Source of the DNA: Agarophyton chilense
Taxonomy: Eukaryota > Rhodophyta > Florideophyceae > Gracilariales > Gracilariaceae
Direction: 5' to 3'
Assembly (NCBI GenBank): GCA_030374765.1
Contig: JARGXX010000099.1
Span: 1,798,001 to 1,862,000, forward strand
DNA: 64,000 nt
The notes under the pieces are model-generated. The model had not been told where the DNA came from, did no database searches, and saw nothing but the letters and a program-made list of their open reading frames with translations. Positions 23,628 through 34,500 of the stretch are shown one piece after another (positions within the stretch are counted from its first letter, which is position 1; each line of letters opens with the position of its first letter). The position numbers and the translations under genes were made by a program.

Positions 23628-25388
23628 GTGAAGAAAGAAGATTCCTTCACCACGTCGCCGCGTAAAGGTGGTCGATCGAACACCTTTGCTATGCCTGAAA
23701 CCGAGTATCCCCGATTGCGCACGGTAATTCCTCGAAACGTAAGAACCTTCTTCGGCGAGTACGGCCAATACGTACTAGAGATTACTGAGCGACATGCACA
23801 ACGTACATCCACGCTCGAGGATAAAAGCGCGATACAACCTGCAAGCGCTGTTTCGATGAAATTTTGCCTTGATGCTGCCTGGCTGAAAGGCGCAACATTC
23901 ATGGGTATCTTCATTGACCCCCAGGGAAAACAAGTAACTTCCGTAAGCGAACTTGATGACATGGCGCTTCGACTATATCTCGAAGCGCAAGCCAAAACTG
24001 TTAAAAGCAATACCGACGTCGCAACTCTCGAAAAGCAAGTCAAGAAAAAGCTCCGCATGAACATGAACAATGATTCGATCGAGTCACGTATGTTTAATTT
24101 GTTCATCGACTACTACACTATTCTTGAGAAGCTTGGTTGCGAATGGGTAATCACCGACGCACCACGCGTTGCTGTCAAGCACACCCTTCAGGCCATCCGA
24201 CCGGTAGGTTTGAAAGACATCATCAAGAGTGACCTACGACTAGCACATTCGAATCTCAAAGAGAACTTCTTAGGTTGGCGCGACCACTGCTTCAACCTCG
24301 CAAAAACTTGCAGGTTCATTGAAACAAAGAAGGCCCCGATCGGTGCAACTTCTGATTCTGAAAGCGACGACGAAGACGGTGAAACAGATACTCCCGTTGA
24401 GCCGAAGAAGAAAAAGAGGAAAGTATCGCCATGCCCCCATTCCGAATGTGAGGAGGAACCTAAAGGTCCGAAGAGAAATCATTATATCAAGGACTGCCCA
24501 AAATGCAAAAACAATGCCGACTGCCAAGTTCTATTTGACAAACTCAAGGAACTCAAAGCTACACCGGGACCCTCTGGCGGAACTCGCCGCCAAACAAACC
24601 CGAACGCTGGTCGTCTAAATGATCCATACACTTCATACGCATCGTTGAAGGTATGTTTAAAAGATGCTGACGCTATGTTTTCGACAGTCGGTCGACTGGA
24701 CGATGGAGCCGACGACTCACTTATCTGCCCTACTGTAGCAGAAGAAGCTGCACTGAAAGGAGTCGGCCGCTTTCGCAAGATCAAACCCGTCGAACTACAA
24801 GTCCCCTTGCAGAAGAAGGAAGGCGGACCGAAGTTCACGTTCTCACGACGCTGGGAAATTCCTGAAATCATTATGGAAATGAATTCTGGCAAAATGGCTC
24901 TGCGAAATGTATCGTTCCTCGTTGCCGACGACAAAATAATATCGGAACCTCTAATCATCGGTAACACTGTACTTCGACACCTCAAAGTGGATACCAATTC
25001 CATCATCGACGCAAAGTTACCAGAACTAACCGGAACCGATTGTTCTATTGTTGGAAACCCGATAACCAGCGGCGGATATATATCCCGCCTCGTCCGTCAT
25101 CGCAGAAACAAAGTTCAAGGCGACGTATTCAGACCTCATGTGAACTACTATGAGGTAAAAACTCAAGAGGATCCGTTTCCTGACCCATCATTCTTGGACC
25201 TGATCGGTTCTCAAGAAGAATTAAGGCGCAAGGAAGCAATCCTTGATATGAAGAAACGCGCGAAGAAAAATCTGTCATCTGAACATCACCAACTCCTCGA
25301 CAAAATCGTCAATGATTTTGAAGATGTATTTCATCTCAACCTCACCAACGGTAACCCAGCAAAGCTACCGCCGTTGAAATACCTCTGA
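23628..25388 (+). CDS. Element D Gag-protease frame
   Basis: A single 586-codon frame. The N-terminal half is helical and Gag-like. A very basic patch (KKKKRKVS, around residue 260) is followed by Cys/His pairs (CPHSEC; CPKCKNNADC) that could bind nucleic acid but do not fit the classic CCHC spacing. Around residue 355, GRLDDGADDSLI resembles the D-[ST/D]-G-A active site of a retropepsin, and the later LIIGNTVLRHL matches the IIG[RN] motif of Ty3 proteases. Pol follows downstream in other frames. Confidence 0.65.
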   Translation: MKKEDSFTTSPRKGGRSNTFAMPETEYPRLRTVIPRNVRTFFGEYGQYVLEITERHAQRTSTLEDKSAIQPASAVSMKFCLDAAWLKGATFMGIFIDPQGKQVTSVSELDDMALRLYLEAQAKTVKSNTDVATLEKQVKKKLRMNMNNDSIESRMFNLFIDYYTILEKLGCEWVITDAPRVAVKHTLQAIRPVGLKDIIKSDLRLAHSNLKENFLGWRDHCFNLAKTCRFIETKKAPIGATSDSESDDEDGETDTPVEPKKKKRKVSPCPHSECEEEPKGPKRNHYIKDCPKCKNNADCQVLFDKLKELKATPGPSGGTRRQTNPNAGRLNDPYTSYASLKVCLKDADAMFSTVGRLDDGADDSLICPTVAEEAALKGVGRFRKIKPVELQVPLQKKEGGPKFTFSRRWEIPEIIMEMNSGKMALRNVSFLVADDKIISEPLIIGNTVLRHLKVDTNSIIDAKLPELTGTDCSIVGNPITSGGYISRLVRHRRNKVQGDVFRPHVNYYEVKTQEDPFPDPSFLDLIGSQEELRRKEAILDMKKRAKKNLSSEHHQLLDKIVNDFEDVFHLNLTNGNPAKLPPLKYL

Positions 25389-25399
25389 CTAAGGACGCC

Positions 25400-28307
25400 A
25401 AGCCGATACGCGCTAAACTACGAAAGTACAACCCGGAACAAGCTGTCTTCCTAAAATCTTTCGTTGGCAAACTAGAATCCAATGGTCATGTCTACGAAAA
25501 TCCTACATCACGATGGGCATCCTGTCCACTGATCGTACCCAAACCCGGACCATCGAAGTTCAGATTCACTGTGGACCTGAGAGCTGTCAACAACTACACC
25601 GAGAAGTTCGCTTATCCAATGCCGATATTAGAACACGAACTCACCAAACTGGCGAAGTCTACCTACTACGCAAACTTCGACCTATCTCATGGCTACTGGC
25701 AACTCCCACTTTCGATCGAAAGCCAGGAGTGTCAATCCTTCATAACGCCACACGGAGTCTACACACCAACGCGCGTTTTACATGGAACTTCCAACGCCGT
25801 TGCCCATCTACAATCCTCCATACAAGCTGCTACTCCAAAATCTATCGAAGAATATCTCATCACCTGGCTTGACGATATTCTCATGCACGCTACTACGGAT
25901 TTAGAACTCCTCAACGCTATACGCACATTTCTCGTAATGTGTCGCGAGAAAAATCTCAAACTCCATCCCGAGAAATGCGACCTATTCACCCGTATATTGA
26001 CGTGGTGCGGTCGCTCTATATCACCTAGCGGAAATAAATATGACCCTCGTCGTTTACACGGTCTGCTATCGATGGAACCTCCAACAACAGCGGCACATCT
26101 ACAACAATTTTTATGCGCCATGCAGTGGATGCGCATGGCCATACCCCAGTTTCAGCAACTCGTGAATCCTCTCAACGATGTTCTCGAAAAATCATACGAG
26201 ATCTCAGGCAAGTGCACATCGCGTGCTGCCGCAAAAGTATCGCTCTCAAGTATAGGATGGTCGATCGAACATCTTAATAGCTATGAAGATTGCAAAAAAG
26301 CGCTAGCCAACCAATGCATGTTGGAGCACCGCAATCCTAAGCACCGCCTATGCTTATTCACCGACGCATGCGATCGCGTCTGGTCAGGTATCGTTACTCA
26401 AGTACCCCCGGAAGATCTAAAACTGCCTTTCGATAAACAACTCCATGGACCTCTTGCCTTCTTATCGGGCAAGTTCAACGCAACCCAATGTGGGTGGTCT
26501 ATATTCGAAAAGAAGGCTTTCTCAATCCTCGCAAGCTGCGAGCGTATGAGGTGGCTACTTGGTGATCTAGCTGGATTTAATCTACATACCGACCATAACA
26601 ATCTCGTCTTCATCTTCGATCATCTCCGATATCTCCCTGATCTTTCGGCCAGTTCTGTCCGAAAAGTGCTACGATGGGCAGTTGCAATGTCTTGGTATGA
26701 CTATACGTGCTTCCATATATCAGGCGTTGACAACGTATGGGCTGATCCACTAGGAAGATGGAACCCTACACAAACGGTACGACGTCTAGTCAACATACCG
26801 GCTCTATCATCCGCGTCCGCTGATGATTTTATATGGCCTTCCGAAAAGAAAATCGATGAAATACAAACGCAACATCAAGCGGATCGATCGAGCCAGTTTG
26901 TGCGTTCAGGGGATCTATTCCGCAACAAAGACGGAGCTATCTGGATCCCGGACGCCGCCGGCGACCTGCAACTCCGAATCTGTATCATCGGACATACCTC
27001 TACCGCAGGACATCGCGGTACCAACGCAACTGAAAAGGGAATTCGCGAGCATTTCTTCTGGTCAACCCTACGAGATGACGTTCGTGATTTCGTTCGAGCA
27101 TGCATACACTGCATTTCTACAACTGGAGGCGAAAAGGAGCCGCGCCCATTCGGACCTGCCATTCATGGAACATCGGCGAACGACCTCCTATAATTCGATT
27201 ACCTCGAAATAGGACCAAACACCTCGGGCTCGAAATACATTCTAATGCTACGCGACGATTTCAGCACATTTGTATGGCTCTTCCCCTTCGCCGAAGCCGA
27301 TTCTACTAACGCCGCATCTGCAATTCTTGAATGGTGTACACCATTCACCACCCCTACTGCTCTTATGTCCGACGGAGGCACTCATTTTAAAAATGAAACT
27401 CTTAGCACGCTTGCTAAATCCCTCCACATACATACATCATCACTTCACCCTCCCCTACACACCGTGGTCTAACGGTGCTATCGAACGTATGGGAAAAGAA
27501 GTACTACGTATTTTCCGAGCAACATGCTCAGAACTACAACTCCGGATCGAGGACTGGCCAACTCTCGTGCCACTTGTTCAATCTGCGTTGAACAATGTGC
27601 CTTCGCCGCAGCGCCGAAACTTTGCACCAGTGACTATCTTCACTGGGAAAAAGCCTTCCTGATCGGTAAGCGCTTCTCTACAAACGTCGAATGGAGACAT
27701 GGTAGCTCTTCCCGAAGTTAACCGTGAACGATTCCTTCACCTAGATGAAATCGAAAACATTATATCTGAACTTCATCCTGTCGTCCAAATCCACCTCAAT
27801 TACCAGCGTGATCGCTCTCGTAATGCTGCCTCAAAGGGGAACCCCGCCGAATTTATTGAAGGTGATTTCGTCCTAGTTGCAAAAGAAGACTTCAACGCCG
27901 GACAGAAACTAGCTCTACGCTGGCGCGGAGCACGACGTGTACTCAAGGAAATCAGCAAGTTCATTTATACAGTTGAAGATTTGCGCACGGGAATCACTGA
28001 AGACGCCCATTCTACCCGCATACGCTACTACTGCGATAAGAATCTCGACACTGAAGCTATCATGTCGCACGTCTTATACTCTGAGCGCGGTATGGAAATA
28101 TCCCGTCTACTCAAGCTAAAGGAATCTCCGACCGGCGATCTCCTTATCACCGTCCGCTGGTACGGTCTTCTACCAGAACAATACACCGACGAGCCACTTC
28201 AAAACATATTTGAAGATGCGCCAGGCCTAGTCGAGCTCCTACTCGCCCGCAAGTCAACGCCTCAAGCTCTTGCTGCAAAAGCAAAACTTCGGCTAGAGCT
28301 GTCTTAA
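25400..28307 (+). pseudogene. Element D pol region: RT, RNase H, integrase, chromo-like tail
   Basis: RT starts near 25.55 kb with FTVDLRAVNNY and has NFDLSHGYWQLPL, an ITPHGVYTPTRVLHG segment in the place of the usual MPFGL region, and WLDDIL as the catalytic box. RNase H follows (LFTDACDRVWSGI; LHTDHNNLVF). The integrase zinc finger is HTSTAGHRG...CIHC near 27.0-27.1 kb, and its core follows to about 27.66 kb. The tail (27.7-28.3 kb) ends with ISRLLKLKESPTGDLL and VRWYGLLPEQYTDEP, chromodomain-like in layout. Broken, a few interruptions. Confidence 0.75.
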
Positions 28308-28317
28308 AAGAGGGAAC

Positions 28318-28541
28318 TGTAGTGTCTACGTCACACAGGCATGTCGGATCCGCATTTCTTACAGCAACAATCAACATCTCCAGCTGTAAGGATTAGATAG
28401 TTATGATATCTCATATTCTCACCGTCGTCGCATATATATAGTACGACGCTTTCTTTCACAAAAAACATCGCATTTCACTATCGTAAACTCATCGCTTGCT
28501 CGCGCGCCTGCGCTCGCATTCTAAAAGGACTGAACACCACA
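28318..28541 (+). repeat. 3' LTR of element D
   Basis: 224 bp, near-identical to 23151-23375, followed by GCAAG at 28542-28546. Preceded by a short polypurine tract. Confidence 0.9.
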
Positions 28542-28713
28542 GCAAGAAATCCAAAGCTGTACTACTCGTAACAGGTACAGCGTCACTCGAATAATAGCAA
28601 CGTGCTTGGTCCTGCGTCTCATATCATCTCTTGAAAGACGGGAGAGTAAAGAATTTAGGTTTGGAAAGCACCGAACGCATCTATCAGAGATCTACTGAGA
28701 AGCATTAGTAAAC

Positions 28714-29336
28714 ATGTGGGAAACGCATCAGAACGAAATGAACTCTATTCCGCAGCCTCTCAAGCAGCAGAAAGCCGCTGAATACGCAAAATCTATACAA
28801 CGAAAAGGACAGGCGCTATCCAACTGTGTTTGGTTCATAGATGGGATGGTAGTTGGAATACAAAGGCCGAAGCGGTACCCAAGGCAGAAGGTAGTATACA
28901 ACGGCCACAAGCGTAAGCATGATTTTAAATACCAAACCTTAAATACACCTTATGGCTTAATAACAGACGCAGGCCGACCTATTTAAGGTAGAAAACACGA
29001 CTGGGCGCTATATATACGCAGTAATCTGGACAAAGCTCTTTCCCAGATCTTGGATATATATATGGGCGTCACTTCTGCATATACGGCGGTACTGGTTATA
29101 ACTGTAGGTGGTAATTGGAAGTACTTTCCCAGGGAAGTCAGTTAAGTGCATTACAAAAGGCGTTCAACACAGCTATTTTCTTGATCCAAATATGCTTGGA
29201 ATGGATCTTCAAGGAAATCAAGATGCTATTTACTATCGTATCTTATCGGCGTAAGATAAAGCTACTGGAGAGTCTTGTCAGATTGTTTTTATTATGTTTC
29301 ATGTACCTCAGAAACTGCCGTAACTGGTTCATCTAA
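28714..29336 (+). pseudogene. DDE_4 (PIF/Harbinger-type) transposase remnant
   Basis: From the ATG at 28714 the frame gives CVWFIDGMVVGIQRP, YNGHKRKHDFKYQTL and TPYGLI, the signature around the first catalytic Asp of DDE_4 nucleases (usual pattern: IDGT..RP...YNGHKR.H..K.Q...P.G). An in-frame TAA at 28984-28986 stands where the family usually has Glu; the same frame then continues GRKHDWALYIRSNL, with the second catalytic Asp. A different frame (29115-29336) carries the C-terminal motif LEWIFKEIK with the catalytic Glu. So it has at least one stop and one frameshift and is not functional. The N-terminal third is missing. Element D ends at 28541 and may have inserted into the same DNA transposon. 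Confidence 0.65.
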
Positions 29337-29539
29337 ACCAAATATCGCCGTATTTCAATCGCACGCCGCGACACTTGAGGAGTACTTGACCTTACACGAA
29401 GATTCACCATTTCTATAATTTGATCCGCAGCTCATTGGGGCCTTGCGAGGCTTGGACGAGTGAGAAATCGGAGAAAAAATTCCTCGAAACCAGGCACGAG
29501 TATTTACGCGGACCGCAGAGCCCCACATGAGAAGCCCCA

Positions 29540-29982
29540 AACCCCTCCTTGCAATTTAAGGATATATTCAGCACAATAAAACTCGCAAAAATGTCCTACT
29601 CAGACCTCTTACTTGAGGTTCCCATTATCACATTCCACTTTTTCAACTCCAGTTCGTTGTCAACCTCACGCAAATATTTCCGCTCCTTTCGGTTCCTGTC
29701 ACGCTTGATACGCTCCGAACCGTACTCTTTGCGCTCCAACAACAATTTTTAGCGCTCGAACGCGATTGAGGCCAGGTCTGACTACTTCAAATGCTCTCTA
29801 AACGCAACCACCTCGCCTTTCCTTCCCGACTTGCGTGCTTTCCTGCGCTTTTCTCTCGATGCCGGGCTTTCGAAGTCCGTCCCCGTTCCTCTTGTGTCCA
29901 TTCGGGAGCTTCTTCTTTCGTAATATAGAAGCTTTGAAAAGGTCCCAACCGATGCACTTTTTGTTTTCATTTTATTTCGCAA
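29540..29982 (-). pseudogene. Basic, charged coiled-coil protein remnant
   Basis: Read from 29982 downward, the minus strand is protein-like and very charged: SPASREKRRKARKSGRKGE, then ERKEYGSERIKRDRNRKERK and LREVDNELELKKWN. Two in-frame stops (near 29782 and 29752) and a third near 29570 break it. Its composition resembles the C-terminal charged coiled coil of the Myb/SANT-type DNA-binding proteins that PIF/Harbinger elements encode next to their transposase, and it lies tail-to-tail with the DDE_4 remnant. I see no clear SANT domain, so the assignment rests on position and composition. Confidence 0.35.
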
Positions 29983-31280
29983 CTTTATTCTTTTCAGAGT
30001 TCTTATTCCTTCTATAATCGTCCCACGCCTCTCTCATCTAGAACAGGAGCTTTTTGAGTTCCCCCAAATGTTCTTTTCCATTTTTATCTAGCGGTCATGC
30101 ACGAAACCGTCATCATTTTTAAACAAAGCTGGAAATGGGTGTACCGGTGTTGTACCTGCTTCCCAAAACCTCTTTTTTCAGGTTATTGTTTGCGTTGCAT
30201 TTCTCCGCTTCTTTTTCGTACATTACACCTGTCTGTCCACAGGGCGCCAAATGGGTACCAGCTGTAGCAATCTATTGCAAAATGATTAAATCTTCTTCCG
30301 CAATAAAGCGAGAGTGACGGACTTTTTATTTTATTTCCACCGGTACTTGAATTGGTATCGACCAAGCTTTAGGCCGCCGCAGGGCTTTACTTAGCTACAG
30401 GGGGGAAGTGAAACAGATTTGGAAACGCTATGTTTAGGGTTTTTTCAGAAGAAGCATGTTCTATTGCGAAAATGGATGTCATGGTGGAATGGATTGGAAG
30501 AGTGGCAGGCAGTGGTGGGAAACGATGGCTTTATAATACTTGTGTTCACCACTTGGTGCAACTGAGTTCCCGCGAAAAACGAGGCATCTATACACATGAG
30601 TGTTCCTTACACCGCTTCACTGACAAGGCGGGTTTCAATTCGTTTTGTCAAGAGTCCACTGCAGGATTCTGCGAACCTTCTTCCAGTGTAATTTTTTCTC
30701 TGAAGTCCCAAAAATCTTTCCAGAATTTTGCAGGCGTACGATCACTATCGTCTGGGAAGTTTGTACGTATCATTCGTGTGTGAAGTCTCACAACCCGGCA
30801 ACACACCGCAGGTACTCGTAATTTGAACCCGGCAGAAAAACGAAAGCTTCGATACGAAGACAGGCTTGTAACTATGATTTTCTTTACCAGAGTTCCATAT
30901 TTCTACTGAAAATGAAAGCCAATACTTCACTGTTTATGTCAGTCAAGAACTCAAAGACTACGTACGGAGAAGAGTCATACACAACCCATAGATTTTCCGT
31001 TGTCTTTGTAGCTTCATGGCGTCAAACCAATTCAGAAGAACTTCCGGCTTGGATTTCAATACAAAACCAGTAAAACCGGACCTCATGTTCTACTTTCAAA
31101 CCGAGGTTTGTATTGCTACTCACGATGTCTCAAAACAACGACCGATAGCAGTAATCAATATAACAGACTCTGAAATTCGCAAAAGAAAGAAAGTAGAAAC
31201 CAGTTCACACAAAAATTCTTTTACTAACATTGTCCCTGCGCCAAAAGTTATTTTTACTGAGTGCAGAACCTCGACAATAG
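29983..31280. other. No recognisable gene
   Basis: Only short frames occur, the longest 117 codons at 30430-30783 on the plus strand, with no motif I recognise. A plus-strand frame at 31016-31309 is interrupted by the insertion of element E at 31281. Nothing firm can be annotated here. Confidence 0.4.
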
Positions 31281-31470
31281 TGTCGTGGCCACATGTGCCA
31301 CGTGTTTAGGGTTACACCGTCGTCGCCACTGCCGACCGCTGCGTCACCCGGTTCGATTCCGAGGTGCGCGGGTCTTGGCGCTGCGCACGGTGCACTAATA
31401 GTGACCCATTCGGGGTTCTCCCAAAAGTAAATGAGGTAGCATCGCCTTCCCGACATTTCTAGCCCTCACA
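31281..31470 (+). repeat. 5' LTR of element E
   Basis: 190 bp, differs from 37623-37812 only around one short site (GTTCTCCC against GTCCACCC). Preceded by AATAG. Confidence 0.95.
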
Positions 31471-31472
31471 TC

Positions 31473-31489
31473 TGGTACCGCATCCAAGG
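31473..31489 (+). other. Primer-binding site of element E
   Basis: TGGTACCGCATCCAAGG starts two bases after the LTR. Its complement reads as a tRNA 3' end (CCTTGGATGCGGTACCA), and complementarity may run on into the T loop (TCGAACC). It differs from the site shared by elements A and B, so another primer tRNA is expected. Confidence 0.65.
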
Positions 31490-31528
31490 TTCGACTCTGT
31501 TCGTGTTGTTGTTGTTCTAGGTGCTACG

Positions 31529-34500
31529 ATGTCAGAGAAGATGGTGTTCGATGGTGCGATTGGGAGTGACGTCAACCACTTCCTGTTCTACTTCGAGAAC
31601 GTCGCGGAGAAGGATCTTGAGGGGGAGGCCAAGGCCCGGGCGCTAATCAGCTACATGCGCGGGCGAGCCTTCTCATTCTACTACCGCAAATTCACGGCTG
31701 GAGGGACGCTCACGAAAGCGGCCGGCGACTACGAGACTGTCGCCAAGGCCCTTCGTGAGGAGTTTGGTCGGAAGCTAGAGCCACAGGTTGTCGTGGAGCG
31801 TGCGATCAACATGGCCATTGGTAAGGGTGAAGACATGACGAGCTTCATCGAGAAGACCGAGCTGGCGTACGACGACGCCGGGTTCACGACGGAGCAGAAG
31901 TTCGTGTTCTTGACGCGCGCTGCTGTGCGCGAGGTCAACGTCAAGCAGTTCGTGGTTATGCACAACCCGAAGGACTTCGATCAGTTGAAGTTCGTGTTGT
32001 CTGAGTACGCAGCGTCGATGAAGCGCTTCGACTTCGACGATGGTGCTTCTTCAGGGGTTCATCCGAAGCAGGATGTGCGCTTCGGAGTTGACCGGGTGTT
32101 GCGAGGAGAGGTGTCCCGTCTTCAGAAAGCTGAAACGGATCACAAGTTGGATGCCATCACTCGGCAGATGTCGGAGATGGCGTTGATGATGAAGAGAGGG
32201 AGCACTGGCGGTGTACCTCATCATCATAAGAAGCAGTGTAGATACTGCGGCAAGGACGGTCATGATGAACATGATTGTTACAAGAAGGTCAGGGACGCAT
32301 TGATGTGCACTCACTGCGGGAGACACGGTCACGAAGAGGCAGACTGCTGGGCGAAGCAGCGCGGAGCACCCCCCGGAAACGGAGCGGGTCGAAACCCTGC
32401 TGAGCCTTCGCAAAACGTCCAAGTGATCGTCGAGAAGTCCGAGTTTGAGTCAGATGTTGAAGTGGCCGAAGAAGAGGGGCGTGTGGCCGCTATCCGTCGC
32501 GGACGTGATGGTGAGCCCCTTCCGAAGCAAGTTGATCTGAGGCATGGACAAGGACAGGAGCGCATGAGCATAAGGAATCTCACGCTGCCCAGGGACGACC
32601 AGACCAAAAGGAAGGAGAAGAAGAAGGCTGCACCCCGCAGGAAGGCTGGGAAGGCCTCCGTACTAAAGACTCTTACCGCTCGCGTGGAAGAGTACGACGT
32701 GGTGTCGAAGATCGCTCAGGCCAACGCAGGGATCTCAATTGGACAACTCCTTCGCGGTGATATCCGTGAGGCGGGAGCAAAAGCCAAGAAGATCTTTGGT
32801 CGCCAGATGGTCAAGGGAGTCGTTGCAGCTGCTGATGAAGCTTATGAGCCGTACCACTCCGACTTGGAGGAGGTTGAGGACGATAAGCGACTGAAGCTCG
32901 TCGAAGCCCGCGTCTATGGATCTGGTGTCCGCGTGTTGTTTGACTCTGGCGCCGTGCCGAACGTCATGTCTGATCGCCTGAAAGAAAGGCTGAACCTTCT
33001 GGTGAAAGAAACCAGGCGCCGCGTCACGCTCGCAGATGGGAAAGAGGCCAACGTCGTCGGTGAACTGAAGGAAGTCCCGATCAAGTTCGGAGTTGTTTCG
33101 ACCCGGCTGGACTTTCTCGTCGTTGAGAAGTCGCCCTTCGACATGATCATCGGTCGTCCATCGATGAGGCGGATGAGGACGAAGCTGGACTTCGAGCATG
33201 ACACCTTGACGTTGACCCATGGCGGGAACGAAGTGAAGCTGCCCATGGAGAGTGAAGGCGTCGAAGAGCTGGGTTTCCTGAGCAACGAGTTCACTTCTGA
33301 CGACGACATAGACTGGGCGGAAGGTGACGATGACAGTGATTCGTCAGCCACTGAACCTGACGGTCTGGTGCTGTGTCTCAATGAAGAGACAGGCGAGACC
33401 CGCCAGCTTGCTGAGACCGAGGAAGAGGCTGTGCAGAATGCCGTATCCCATCTTGACGAGCAGGATCAGACCGCTGTCCGGAGCGCTTTGTTCAATGGAG
33501 GATCTATTGTCGCCTGGAGTCTGGAGGAGCTGACGCAGTCGAAGGTTCCGTATCGCCACTCGTTCGAGCTCTCGACTGACAAGCCGATCTATTGTCCGAC
33601 GAGGAGGCTGCCAGCCAAACACAACGACATCGTCAAGAATGAAATTGACAGGATGCTGAAGGCGGGGATTATCCAACATTCGAAGTCCCCGTGGGCTTCG
33701 CCGGTGGTCATCGCGACCAAGAGAGACGGCGAGCCACGCTTCTGCATCAACTTCCGCACGTTGAACAAGGTCATGAAAGCCGACCGCTACCCTGTCCCAA
33801 ACATAGAGGAATTGTTGGAAGACATGGGCGGGTGTAAGGTTTTCAGCAAGCTTGACATGTTCTCCGGGTACTGGCAGTTGATGTTGGCCGAAGAGATGCG
33901 AGAGAAGACAGCCTTCAGGTGCAAGTACGGTTCGTTCGAGTTCGTCGTGATGCCATTTGGGCTGATGAATGCCCCGGCCACGTTCCAAAGGATGGCGAAC
34001 GAACTGTTCGAAGACATGCCCTTCGTGTCGGTCTACGTCGACGACGTAGTCATCAAGTCGAAGACGATGCGCGCACATATGCTCCACTTGGCGGAGGTAT
34101 GCGAAAGGCTCCGCCAGAACAACTTGAAGCTGAAGTTAAGCAAGTGCTACTTCGCTGTGCCCAACGTGGAGGTGCTCGGCCACATCGTCAACGAAGACGG
34201 TGTCCACACTGATCCAGAGAAGGTGAAGCAGATTGTCGAAGCCCAGGCGCCAAAGAGTCGCAAAGCGCTGAGGTCCTTCCTTGGCCTTGCCTCCTTCTAC
34301 CGTCGCTTCATCAAGAACTTCTCGAAGATCGCAGCCCCCTTGCACGAGTTGACCGCGACCAATGTGACCTTCAAGTGGAACGACGACGCAGAGATGTCGT
34401 TCCAGAAGCTGAAGGAGGTGATGACCTCTCCCCCGGTTTTGTGCTTCCCAGACCTTGAGAAGGTCTTCAAGGTTCACACTGATGCTTCGCTTCATGCTCT

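Larger units (their letters stand above)
23151..28541 (+). mobile_element. LTR element D, Ty3/gypsy-like, fairly young, broken
   Basis: Direct LTRs of 225 and 224 bp (23151-23375 and 28318-28541) start TGTAGTGTC and end CACCACA. Target duplications GCAAG at 23146-23150 and 28542-28546 are perfect. A purine tract AAAAGAGGGAAC precedes the 3' LTR. Between them on the plus strand lie gag-protease, RT-RNase H, integrase and a C-terminal chromo-like tail. The LTRs differ at only about half a dozen positions by eye, so insertion was more recent than A and B. The coding part has about three or four interruptions. RT motifs (DLSHGYWQLPL; WLDDIL) differ clearly from A, B and E, so this is a separate family. 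I see no TGG-type primer site beside the 5' LTR. Confidence 0.9.
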
